Positions 7,601 through 14,257 of a DNA stretch of 16,715 bases are shown here, piece after piece. The position numbers and the translations under genes are program-made. Source of the stretch: an uncultured Oscillospiraceae bacterium (GTDB lineage: Bacteria > Bacillota > Clostridia > Oscillospirales > Ruminococcaceae); the NCBI GenBank assembly GCA_934527255.1, contig CAKTAM010000035.1, forward strand, positions 1 through 16,715. The letters run 5' to 3'. Every line of letters starts with the position of its first letter. Within the stretch, counting starts at the first letter, position 1. Under the pieces are notes generated by a model. It was not told the DNA's origin and made no database searches. It was given only the letters and a program-made list of their open reading frames with translations.

Positions 7601-10204
7601 ATGCTTCAAACCGAACCGAACAACAGCTGGCAGAGCCGGACACTGGAGGAGATGATCCGCCTGGTCTCCCGGCTGGATCAGGCCGCCGAAGAGGAAGAGC
7701 TGCGGCAGGGCCTGCCCGCGCTGCTGCAAAGCGTCGCCGCCTATACCCGGGCGCGGGGCGTTTCTCTTCTGGAATGGGCCGCGCCGGAGGAAACGGCTTT
7801 CTGCTGCACCGTGCAGTGGCATGCCGAACCGGCCGCCTCCGCCCTGCCGGTGGACAGCAGTATTCCCGCCGCGCCCGAATGGACGGCCCGGCTGGCCGAG
7901 GGTGAAATGCTGCGGCTGACCGGCCTGCCGCCCGCACAGCTGCTGACGGCGGATGAGCACGCGGCCCTTGCAGCGCAGGGCCGCCGCTGCGGCGTGGCTG
8001 TGCCGCTGCTGGCACGGCACAGGCTGCAGGGCTTTCTGTGGCTGGACAGCCCCGCCCCGCAGCTTTGCACAGCCGCCGACTGGGCGCTGACGGCGGTGTG
8101 CGGGCATTTGGGCAGCCTGCGCGAATGCTTTCGCACACGCGGCCGTCTGGCGCGCAAAAATGAGGCGCTGGAGCATGAAAAGCGCTTGCTGGAGGTGCTG
8201 TGCACCGACTGCACCTCGGTGTATGACTGCGACCTGACGGCGGACACCATGCGCCCCATCAAGCGGGGGGCGCAATCCAACGCGCGGCGTATTGATGCCG
8301 AGCTTGGCGGCGACAGTCTGCGCTTTTCCCGCAGGCTGCAATACTTTTTCGAGCATGAGGTCATCCGCGAGGATGCCGCCGCCCTGCCCAGTATGGAGGC
8401 GCTGCAGCGCCGGCTGCGGCAGGACGGTACGGTCAGCCTGCGTATGCGCACGCAGCCGGATGCCTGCGGCCGCAGGCACTTTGAGCTCAGCCTTGTGCGC
8501 GTGCCGTCGGCCGAGGGGCTGCACGCGGTGCTGGGCTTCCGCTATGTGGATGCGCTGCTGCAGGCCGAGGAGGAGGGCCGCCGCCAGCTGGAGCAGGCTC
8601 TGGCACAGGCCCGCGCCAGCAGCGAGCTGATCTCGGCCATCAGCCGCACCTACTGGCTGCTGTACCGGCTGGATCTGCCTGCGGATACCTTTGAGCAGGT
8701 TGTGCCCGAGGGCCGCCGTCCCTCGCCGCTGGGCGGCGGCAAAACCAGCGAGCGTTTTCCGGTGGCCTGCGGCAAGACCACGGCGGCGGAATATATCCCC
8801 ACCATGCTGGCCTTTCTGGATACATCCACCCTGCCCGAGCGGCTGCGCAGCCGGGAGGTGATCTCGCAGGAATACCGCACCACCACCGGCAACTGGCACG
8901 AGGGCAGCTTTATTGTGCAGCGGCGCAATGATACGGGCGCGGCCGAAAAGGTGCTGTATGCCATACGCATCATCAACGACCAGAAGCAGCAGGAGATGGA
9001 GTACGAGCGCCGCCTGTCGCAAAGCGCGGCCGAGGCCCGGCGCGCCAACCTTGCCAAGAACGATTTTCTGCGCCGCATGAGCCACGATGTGCGCACGCCC
9101 ATCAACGCCATTCGCGGCATGGTCGAGATCGCCAACCATTTCCCCCGCGATTATGAAAAGCTGCAGGCCTGCCGTGACAAGGTGTGGCAGGCCTCCGGCT
9201 ATCTGCTGGCGCTGGTGGACAGCGTGCTGGATATGAGCAAGCTGGAATCCGGCGGCATCGAGCTGGACAGCGCCCCGTTTGACCTGTCGCGCCTGTTGGG
9301 CGAGGTCAACGCCATGGCCGAAACGCAGGCGACGGAGCACGGCCTGCGCTATGTGGTGGAGGACGGGCCGGGCGCCGTTGCCCATCCCGGCCTGCTGGGC
9401 GACCCACTGCGCCTTAAGCAGGTGCTGCTGAACCTGACGGGCAACGCCATTAAATACAACCGGCTGGGCGGCGAGGTGCGGGTCTCCTGCCGCGAGACTG
9501 CCTTTGACGGCCGCACGGCAACGTTTTGCTTTGTCTGCGCCGACAACGGCATCGGCATGAGCCCGGCGTTTCAGAAGCATGTGTTCGAGCCCTTTACGCA
9601 GGAGCAGAAAAACGATGCCCGCACCAGCTATTCCGGCAGCGGGCTGGGGCTTTCCATCGTGCATTCTCTGGTGGAAAAAATGGGCGGCAGCATTACGTTT
9701 GACAGCCGCGAGGGCGAGGGCACCCGCTTTTGTGTGACCCTGCCCTTTGCCGTGTGCGACACCCTTGCCCTGCCCGAAGCGGCCGGGCAGGAGACTGCCG
9801 CCGCGCAGGTGGCGGGCGCGCATGTGCTGCTGGTGGAGGACAACGACCTCAATCTGGAGATCGCCCGCTTCTTTCTCGAGCAGGCAGGGGTCATTGTTGC
9901 CGTCGCCCGCAACGGGCAGCAGGCGGTGGAGACCTTTGCCGCCTGCCCCTCGGGCACCTTCGACGCCGTTTTTATGGATGTGATGATGCCGGTGATGGAT
10001 GGTCTGACGGCCGCGCAGACCATCCGGCGGCTGCCGCGCCCCGATGCGGCCGCCGTGCCCATTTTTGCCATGACGGCCAACGCCTTCCCGGAGGATATTC
10101 AAAAATGCCGCGCCGCCGGGATGAACGAGCACCTTGGTAAGCCGCTGGATCAGGCCGCCATGCTGCGCGTGCTGGGCCGCTGGCTGGGCGGCCGCCCCGA
10201 ATAA
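7601..10204 (+). CDS. Soluble hybrid histidine kinase with GAF and PAS-like sensor domains
   Basis: 867 residues from ATG 7601, preceded by GGGAGA 11 bases upstream; the open frame extends further 5' but that part has no start signal. There is no hydrophobic segment, so it is cytosolic. Residues about 12-182 look like a GAF domain. A charged coiled segment leads to two PAS-like regions (about 190-335 and 340-470), which are my assignment by pattern. HisKA has His495 (SHDVRTPIN). The ATPase domain has N615, ADNGIGM and GSGLGLS from residue 679. A C-terminal receiver (LLVEDNDLN, Asp793 in FMDVMMPVMDG, LGKPLD) completes the hybrid. It follows the membrane kinase after 165 bases with no clear promoter or terminator between, so they are probably co-transcribed. 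The ligand is unknown. It probably relays phosphate to the Hpt protein encoded convergently downstream. Confidence 0.93.
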   Translation: MLQTEPNNSWQSRTLEEMIRLVSRLDQAAEEEELRQGLPALLQSVAAYTRARGVSLLEWAAPEETAFCCTVQWHAEPAASALPVDSSIPAAPEWTARLAEGEMLRLTGLPPAQLLTADEHAALAAQGRRCGVAVPLLARHRLQGFLWLDSPAPQLCTAADWALTAVCGHLGSLRECFRTRGRLARKNEALEHEKRLLEVLCTDCTSVYDCDLTADTMRPIKRGAQSNARRIDAELGGDSLRFSRRLQYFFEHEVIREDAAALPSMEALQRRLRQDGTVSLRMRTQPDACGRRHFELSLVRVPSAEGLHAVLGFRYVDALLQAEEEGRRQLEQALAQARASSELISAISRTYWLLYRLDLPADTFEQVVPEGRRPSPLGGGKTSERFPVACGKTTAAEYIPTMLAFLDTSTLPERLRSREVISQEYRTTTGNWHEGSFIVQRRNDTGAAEKVLYAIRIINDQKQQEMEYERRLSQSAAEARRANLAKNDFLRRMSHDVRTPINAIRGMVEIANHFPRDYEKLQACRDKVWQASGYLLALVDSVLDMSKLESGGIELDSAPFDLSRLLGEVNAMAETQATEHGLRYVVEDGPGAVAHPGLLGDPLRLKQVLLNLTGNAIKYNRLGGEVRVSCRETAFDGRTATFCFVCADNGIGMSPAFQKHVFEPFTQEQKNDARTSYSGSGLGLSIVHSLVEKMGGSITFDSREGEGTRFCVTLPFAVCDTLALPEAAGQETAAAQVAGAHVLLVEDNDLNLEIARFFLEQAGVIVAVARNGQQAVETFAACPSGTFDAVFMDVMMPVMDGLTAAQTIRRLPRPDAAAVPIFAMTANAFPEDIQKCRAAGMNEHLGKPLDQAAMLRVLGRWLGGRPE

Positions 10205-10234
10205 AGGCCGGGCAAACGGCCGCTTGCAGCGCGC

Positions 10235-10260
10235 CCCGGCGGCCGGTGCCGGGACTTTTT
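10235..10260 (+). terminator. Candidate Rho-independent terminator after the hybrid kinases
   Basis: CCCGGC (10235-10240) pairs with GCCGGG (10248-10253) around a 7-base loop, followed by AC and five T. It lies 31 bases past the kinase stop codon. A stronger bidirectional terminator follows 30 bases later. Confidence 0.55.
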
Positions 10261-10289
10261 GGCAAACGGCCCGCCGGGCGGCGGTATAC

Positions 10290-10322
10290 AAAAAAGGCCG
10301 ACACAAAACGTGTCGGCCTTTT
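10290..10322. terminator. Bidirectional terminator between the converging kinase and Hpt genes
   Basis: GGCCGACAC (10296-10304) pairs perfectly with GTGTCGGCC (10310-10318) around AAAAC. Four T follow on the plus strand and six T on the minus strand (complement of 10290-10295), so it can end transcripts from both sides. The remaining 180 bases up to the Hpt stop codon are G/C-rich; I see no gene or other signal in them. Confidence 0.85.
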
Positions 10323-10504
10323 GCAGTGGCGTGCGGTGTCAATGCGCCTTGTACGGCGGGGGCTGGCGGTTGGACGGCCTGCCCGGCGCACAGTCCGCGG
10401 CCGGTTCGGCGGCTGCTGCCTTGCTGCCGGGCGGGGCGTTGGGCTGCGGCGCGCGCCTTTGGCCATCCGCAAACGGCCAAAAAGCGGCCTGTCCGGCGTG
10501 CGGG

Positions 10505-10855
10505 TCAGCCATCCAGCGCGGCAATGGCCTCCAGCAGGGCGGCATGCTCGCGCGCAACGGCCTCGTACAGCGCTTCATCCGTCAGCGCGCGCGGGCCGCG
10601 CAGCGCCTCGGTCAGAGCGGCGGCGGCGGTGTACAGGCGCTCAAAGCCAAGGTTCAGCGCAATGCCTTTCAGGGTGTGCGCCGCGCGGAACGCCGTCTCC
10701 CAATCGGCGGCCGCATGGGCGGCCTGCAGCTCGGCAAAGGTGCCGTCCTGCTGATATTTCAGCACAAACTTGCGCACCAGCGCCTCGCTGTACAGGCGGC
10801 GCAGCGTGTCGGCATAGTTTCCGCCAACGGCGGCATAAAAGCTTTCCAGTGTCAT
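10505..10855 (-). CDS. Stand-alone histidine phosphotransfer (Hpt) protein
   Basis: 116 residues from ATG 10853-10855, which has GGGAGAGG at ideal spacing (5 bases); an extension of five residues upstream is possible but would bury that ribosome binding site. The protein is almost entirely helical, the pattern of a four-helix Hpt bundle. The signature AHTLKGIALNLGF gives the phospho-acceptor His60 with Lys63 and Gly64 in the expected places. It has no membrane segment, ATPase or output domain, and the length is normal for a free Hpt module. In a phosphorelay such a protein takes phosphate from a hybrid-kinase receiver and passes it to another receiver. It converges on the two hybrid kinases and is divergent from the REC-containing cyclic di-GMP gene, so it is the natural link between them; that partnership is inferred. 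Confidence 0.92.
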   Translation of the reverse strand: MTLESFYAAVGGNYADTLRRLYSEALVRKFVLKYQQDGTFAELQAAHAAADWETAFRAAHTLKGIALNLGFERLYTAAAALTEALRGPRALTDEALYEAVAREHAALLEAIAALDG

Positions 10856-10898
10856 GAAAACCTCTCCCAAAATCGTTATTTGCGGGGGTATTACGGTT

Positions 10899-10927
10899 AT
10901 TATACCAGATGTGCGGCGGAAAGCAAA
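10899..10927 (-). promoter_or_regulatory. Sigma-A promoter for the Hpt gene
   Basis: On the minus strand a perfect TATAAT (complement of 10899-10904) is preceded by TGG, an extended -10. A weak -35, TTGCTT or TTTGCT, lies 16-17 bases further upstream (complement of 10921-10927). The start codon is about 45 bases downstream. Confidence 0.7.
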
Positions 10928-10979
10928 GCCCCTTTTGGCGGGCAGGGCCTCGCCGGCCCCAATCTCCCCTTGCGGGAGG

Positions 10980-11002
10980 GCCGCTTTTCTGCCGAAAGCG
11001 GC
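10980..11002 (+). promoter_or_regulatory. Inverted repeat abutting the cyclic di-GMP gene promoter (possible operator)
   Basis: GCCGCTTT (10980-10987) and AAAGCGGC (10995-11002) form perfect 8-base arms separated by 7 bases. The right arm ends one base before the -35 hexamer at 11004. A smaller repeat, CTCCC/GGGAG, lies just upstream near 10964-10979. It could be a regulator binding site between the divergent Hpt and cyclic di-GMP promoters, or part of an unrelated structured repeat. Confidence 0.35.
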
Positions 11003-11003
11003 A

Positions 11004-11032
11004 TGGACAATTTTTTTGGAATGTGCTACACT
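11004..11032 (+). promoter_or_regulatory. Sigma-A promoter for the GGDEF/REC/HD-GYP gene
   Basis: TGGACA (11004-11009) and TACACT (11027-11032) are 17 bases apart, and TGC immediately before the -10 makes it an extended -10 element. The start codon follows about 60 bases downstream. Confidence 0.7.
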
Positions 11033-11092
11033 GAACGTGCTTTGGGCGGCGCCGCAGACGGCGGCCGTGCCTGTACAGGAAAGGAAGCCCTT

Positions 11093-13045
11093 ATGTGGAC
11101 AATGCAGCAGCTTCAGGCCGAATTACAGCATTACCGGGAAATTTTTACGCTGGCCCGTCTGGTGGAGGGCGAAAAGATCAGCAGCACGCTTTCCGGGCAG
11201 ATGACAACGCTGCCCACCTGCAGCATCTGCCCCATGCACCACGAACCGTGGAAAGAGGAAAGCTGCAAATACTGCGTGGTGTGTCAGGCGTTCAAAAACC
11301 GCAGCCGCAAGACCAAGCTGGAGTTTGTGGGCCAGACGGTGTATCAGGTGACGGCGCAGTTTTTGGCGGTGGACGGCGGCGATTATGTGCTGGAGCTGGT
11401 GCAGCGGATGGATGATGACTCACTCATCAACCCGGAGGACAGCGAAAAGCTGGTCAACAAGGTCATGCCCTACCGCGATAAGCTGTACCTCGATCCGGTG
11501 GCCATCGGCGCGTTCAACCGCCGCTATTATGAAGATCGGCTGAAGAACACCGTCATGGATGCCGGTGTGGCCGTCATTGACATGGACGATTTCAAACTGT
11601 ACAACGACACCTTCGGCCACCATGCGGGTGATATGGCTCTGCAGATCTTTGCCCAGGTGACGCTGCAGAACATCCGCAAATCGGATGAGCTGGTGCGCAT
11701 CGGCGGCGACGAATTTCTCATCGTCATGCCCCACATCCCCGAGGCGGCCATGCAGAAAAAGCTGAAAATGCTGTGCGCGCAGGTGTATGATACACTGATC
11801 CCCGGCTACCCCAATATGCAGATATCGGTCTCCATCGGGGCGGTGCTGGCCCACGATGAGGAGATCGGCAGCGCGTTGAAGCGCGCCGACCGGCTAATGT
11901 ACCGGGCCAAAAGCCGCAAAAATACCGTTGTGATTGAAAACGAAAGCGTGCAGCCGGAGGAGGTTCCCCGCCAGAAGGTGCTCATTGTGGACGATGCGGC
12001 GTTCAACCGTGCCATTCTGACCGAAATTCTGGGCGGGAATTATGAGATACTGGAGGCGGCAGACGGCCGCGAGTGTCTGGAGCAGCTGCGGAAGTACCGC
12101 ACGGGCATCAGCGCCATTCTGCTGGATATCGTCATGCCCGGGATGGACGGCTTCGAGGTGCTGGGCGAAATGGCGCGGCAGGGCACGCTGGATGATATTC
12201 CCGTCATCATGATCTCCAGCGCCGATTCGGACGCTGTGATCCGCCGCGCGTACGAGCTGGGCGTGACCGATTACATCAGCCGCCCGTTTGATGCCCGCAT
12301 CGTTTACCGCCGCGTGGCCAACGCCATCAACCTGTATGTCAAGCAGCGCCGCCTCATTGCGCTGGTGACCGACCAGATCGCCGAAAAAGAGAAAAACGAC
12401 AATATCATGATCAACATCCTCAGCCATATTGTCGAGTTCCGCAACGGCGAAAGCGGCCTGCATGTGCTGCATATGCGCCACCTGACGGAGCTGTTTCTTT
12501 CGGAGCTGGTGCAGCAGACCGACCGTTACCATCTGGATGCCGCCTGCCGCGACCGCATCGTGATGGCCTCGGCGCTGCACGATATCGGCAAGATCGCCAT
12601 TTCCGAAACCATCCTCAACAAGCCCGGCCGCCTGACGCCGGAGGAGTTTGCCGTTGTCAAAACGCACACCACCATCGGTGCCAAAATGCTGGACCGTCTG
12701 GAGAATTACCGCGAGGAGCCGCTGGTGCACACCGCTTATGAAATTTGCCGCTGGCACCATGAGCGCTGGGACGGCGGCGGCTACCCCGACGGGCTGAAGG
12801 GCGACGCCATTCCCATTTCCGCACAGATCGTCTCTCTGGCGGATGTCTATGACGCGCTGGTCAGCCCGCGCGCCTACAAAAGGGCCGTTCCGCACCCGCA
12901 GGCGGTGCAGATGATCCTAAACGGCGAAAGCGGAGCGTTCAACCCGCTGCTGCTGGATTGTCTGCGCGCCGTCGCCGACCAGATCCCCCGCCTGCAGTAT
13001 GACCAGCGCGCGGTCTCGGCCCTTGGCGTCCACGACGCCGAGTGA
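11093..13045 (+). CDS. Cys-cluster / GGDEF / REC / HD-GYP cyclic di-GMP turnover protein
   Basis: 650 residues from ATG 11093, preceded by AAGGAAG with 5-base spacing; upstream in-frame sequence is antisense to the Hpt gene and not coding. Residues 43-64 form a cysteine cluster, CX2C, 11 residues, CX2CX2C (Cys43, 46, 58, 61, 64, with His49 and His50 between), followed by a short PAS-like strand region to about 105. The GGDEF domain (about 122-285) has intact GGDEF at 204-208, metal Asp163 and an RxxD inhibitory site RKSD at 195-198. A receiver follows (LIVDDAAFNR, Asp345 in LLDIVMPGMDG, to about 415). HD-GYP (about 430-640) has the HD pair 496-497 and HHERWDGGGYP ending at residue 565. By family it should synthesise cyclic di-GMP and hydrolyse it, in the cytosol. 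The receiver between the two catalytic domains makes it the likely output of the neighbouring phosphorelay. The Cys cluster may bind Zn, Fe-S or heme. Confidence 0.95.
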   Translation: MWTMQQLQAELQHYREIFTLARLVEGEKISSTLSGQMTTLPTCSICPMHHEPWKEESCKYCVVCQAFKNRSRKTKLEFVGQTVYQVTAQFLAVDGGDYVLELVQRMDDDSLINPEDSEKLVNKVMPYRDKLYLDPVAIGAFNRRYYEDRLKNTVMDAGVAVIDMDDFKLYNDTFGHHAGDMALQIFAQVTLQNIRKSDELVRIGGDEFLIVMPHIPEAAMQKKLKMLCAQVYDTLIPGYPNMQISVSIGAVLAHDEEIGSALKRADRLMYRAKSRKNTVVIENESVQPEEVPRQKVLIVDDAAFNRAILTEILGGNYEILEAADGRECLEQLRKYRTGISAILLDIVMPGMDGFEVLGEMARQGTLDDIPVIMISSADSDAVIRRAYELGVTDYISRPFDARIVYRRVANAINLYVKQRRLIALVTDQIAEKEKNDNIMINILSHIVEFRNGESGLHVLHMRHLTELFLSELVQQTDRYHLDAACRDRIVMASALHDIGKIAISETILNKPGRLTPEEFAVVKTHTTIGAKMLDRLENYREEPLVHTAYEICRWHHERWDGGGYPDGLKGDAIPISAQIVSLADVYDALVSPRAYKRAVPHPQAVQMILNGESGAFNPLLLDCLRAVADQIPRLQYDQRAVSALGVHDAE

Positions 13046-13046
13046 C

Positions 13047-13076
13047 GCACCGGCCGCCCGGCGGCGTTTTGTTTTT
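13047..13076 (+). terminator. Probable terminator after the cyclic di-GMP gene
   Basis: Directly after the TGA at 13043-13045, a short, imperfect G/C-rich hairpin region (13047-13066) runs into TTTTGTTTTT (13067-13076). The stem is imperfect, but the position and T-run fit an intrinsic terminator. From here to the next promoter (13266) I see nothing else. Confidence 0.5.
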
Positions 13077-13264
13077 CCTCCGTGTGGGGCGCCTGCGGTA
13101 ACGGCCGGTACCGCGGCCGACGGTATAGGCCGTAAACGCCTTGTGCAGGGCGGGATGAACAGCTGCGGCGGGAAGCCGCCGGCGGCGCTGCCCACGGCGG
13201 CCGCCCGTGCGTTTCCTTTTTGCGCGGCCGTGTGCAGCGGCGCCGGTGTTTTCGGCACGCTGCC

Positions 13265-13295
13265 CGCATAAACCGCCGCCGCCCGGCAGATACTA
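13265..13295 (+). promoter_or_regulatory. Candidate sigma-G/sigma-F-type promoter for spoVT
   Basis: CGCATA (13265-13270) and GATACTA (13289-13295) are 18 bases apart. This resembles forespore promoters (-35 like TGMATA, -10 like CATACTA). In Bacillus subtilis spoVT is transcribed by sigma-G, so the match is in the expected place, about 45 bases before the start codon. No convincing sigma-A promoter was seen here. Confidence 0.4.
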
Positions 13296-13340
13296 GCAGG
13301 GCAGGGCGGCCCGCGGCCCCCGCAGGGAGGAAAAACGCAC

Positions 13341-13892
13341 ATGAAACCGACAGGTATCGTCAGACGCATTGATGACCTTGGCCGCATCGTCATCCCCAAG
13401 GAGATCCGTCGGACGCTGCGCATCCGCGAAAGCGACCCGCTGGAGATTTACACCGGGGCGCAGGGCGAGGTCATCTTCAAAAAATATTCGCCGGTGGGCG
13501 AGCTGAACGCCTTTGCCGCCGACTATGCCGAGGTGCTGGCCCGCACGGCCGGCGTCCGCGTGCTGATCACCGACCGTGACAGGGTGGTGGCCGCCGCCGG
13601 GGTGCCCCGGAAGGATTGGCTGGATGCCCCCGTCACCCCGCAGCTGGAGCGTCTGATGGAGAGCCGCCGCCTGCAGCTGCCGCCGCCGGGCACGCTGTTT
13701 GCCGCGGCGGTCGACGCCCCGGCGGCGCGGACGGTGCGCCTGGCGGCCCCCATTGTGGCGGCGGGCGATGTGGCGGGCTGCGTGGTGTTTCTGGCCGAGG
13801 AGGCCCCTGCAGCGGAAGCCGCCCCCGGCGAGACCGAGCAGAAGCTGGCCGGTGTGGCGGCGGCGCTGCTCAGCCGTCAGCTGGAGGCGTGA
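13341..13892 (+). CDS. spoVT: Stage V sporulation protein T, AbrB-family transcriptional regulator
   Basis: 183 residues, close to the 178 of Bacillus subtilis SpoVT. ATG 13341 has a strong AGGGAGGAAA ribosome binding site. Residues 1-50 are an AbrB-type swapped-hairpin DNA-binding domain, nearly canonical: MKPTGIVRRIDDLGRIVIPK, then EIRRTLRIRESDPLEIY. Residues about 56-180 form the GAF-like C-terminal domain that distinguishes SpoVT from AbrB and Abh. In endospore formers SpoVT acts in the forespore to adjust sigma-G-dependent genes, affecting spore coat and germination traits. It is a single gene here: a sporulation-type promoter candidate precedes it and a terminator follows about 220 bases after the stop. 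Its presence suggests the organism sporulates or descends from spore formers. The C-terminal domain is alanine-rich, as are its neighbours. Confidence 0.95.
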   Translation: MKPTGIVRRIDDLGRIVIPKEIRRTLRIRESDPLEIYTGAQGEVIFKKYSPVGELNAFAADYAEVLARTAGVRVLITDRDRVVAAAGVPRKDWLDAPVTPQLERLMESRRLQLPPPGTLFAAAVDAPAARTVRLAAPIVAAGDVAGCVVFLAEEAPAAEAAPGETEQKLAGVAAALLSRQLEA

Positions 13893-14111
13893 CGCCCCCC
13901 GCACCGACGGTGCCTTGCGGCTGGGCAGCCGCAGGCGAAAGCGCCCGTCAGGTGTGACGGCTGTTCCGGCCGGGTATTCCTGTCGGACAGGAACGTCCAG
14001 TGTTCCGGGGCGGCCGCAGGGCCATAACGCTATGCTGTTCGCCGCCGTTTGCGGCAGCCGCTGCGGCGGGGGCCGCCCCATGGCCTCTGCCGCTTCAAAA
14101 CGCCGTGCTGT
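13893..14111 (+). other. 3' untranslated region or intergenic stretch after spoVT
   Basis: There is no supported gene between the spoVT stop and the DUF1461 start (365 bases in all). This part is G/C-rich and contains one clean palindrome, TTCCTGTCGGACAGGAA (13977-13993: 7-base arms, 3-base centre). The terminator, promoter and leader hairpin that follow are listed separately. Confidence 0.5.
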
Positions 14112-14141
14112 GCGCCTGCTGTCTGCGGGCGCGTCTTTTTT
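14112..14141 (+). terminator. Rho-independent terminator downstream of spoVT
   Basis: GCGCCTGC (14112-14119) pairs with GCGGGCGC (14125-14132), with one G-T wobble and a 5-base loop, followed by GTC and six T (14136-14141). It would end the spoVT transcript, or a separate transcript starting within the 220-base gap. Confidence 0.75.
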
Positions 14142-14173
14142 GACACAAAGCGGTGGATTTCTGTCGTGAAATT

Positions 14174-14182
14174 TGCTATACT
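14174..14182 (+). promoter_or_regulatory. Extended -10 promoter for the DUF1461 gene
   Basis: TGC followed by TATACT (14177-14182) is an extended -10 element. No good -35 sits 17 bases upstream; a TTGACA near 14140 is about 31 bases away and too far. Transcription would start at about 14189, right before a strong leader hairpin. Confidence 0.55.
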
Positions 14183-14193
14183 GAAAGCGGAAA

Positions 14194-14226
14194 GGCCCGC
14201 CGCCAAGGGGCTTGGCGCAGCGGGCC
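14194..14226 (+). other. Strong hairpin at the 5' end of the DUF1461 transcript
   Basis: GGCCCGC plus CGCCAAG (14194-14207) pair with CTTGGCG (14211-14217) and GCGGGCC (14220-14226), a 14-bp stem with a GGG loop and a single CA bulge. It begins about 5 bases after the predicted transcription start and ends about 30 bases before the GTG start. No T-run follows, so it is not a terminator in this direction. It could protect the 5' end or be a regulatory fold. Confidence 0.6.
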
Positions 14227-14257
14227 GCAAGCAAAACAAAAAGAGGTAAAAAATACG

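Noticed and set aside
7541..10480. Antisense open frame of 979 codons opposite the soluble hybrid kinase
   Set aside because: It is the shadow of GC-rich codons in the plus-strand kinase gene. Its product is low-complexity, rich in H, G, R and Q, with no domain pattern, while the plus strand carries every kinase motif.
10455..10490. TTTGGCC/GGCCAAA inverted repeat as a terminator for the Hpt gene
   Set aside because: No T-run follows on the minus strand, and the perfect bidirectional terminator at 10290-10322 already serves this gene.
10259..11092. Upstream in-frame extension of the GGDEF/REC/HD-GYP gene
   Set aside because: It lies opposite the Hpt gene and through two promoters, and its translation resembles no protein. 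ATG 11093 has a good ribosome binding site.
12999..13271. Small plus-strand open frame of 90 codons between the cyclic di-GMP gene and spoVT
   Set aside because: It overlaps the end of the upstream gene, has no ribosome binding site, crosses the probable terminator and has an alanine- and arginine-rich composition typical of GC-rich noncoding frames.
14136..14182. TTGACA near 14140 as the -35 of the DUF1461 promoter
   Set aside because: The spacing to TATACT is about 31 bases, too long for a sigma-A promoter; its T-rich start is the tail of the terminator at 14112-14141.
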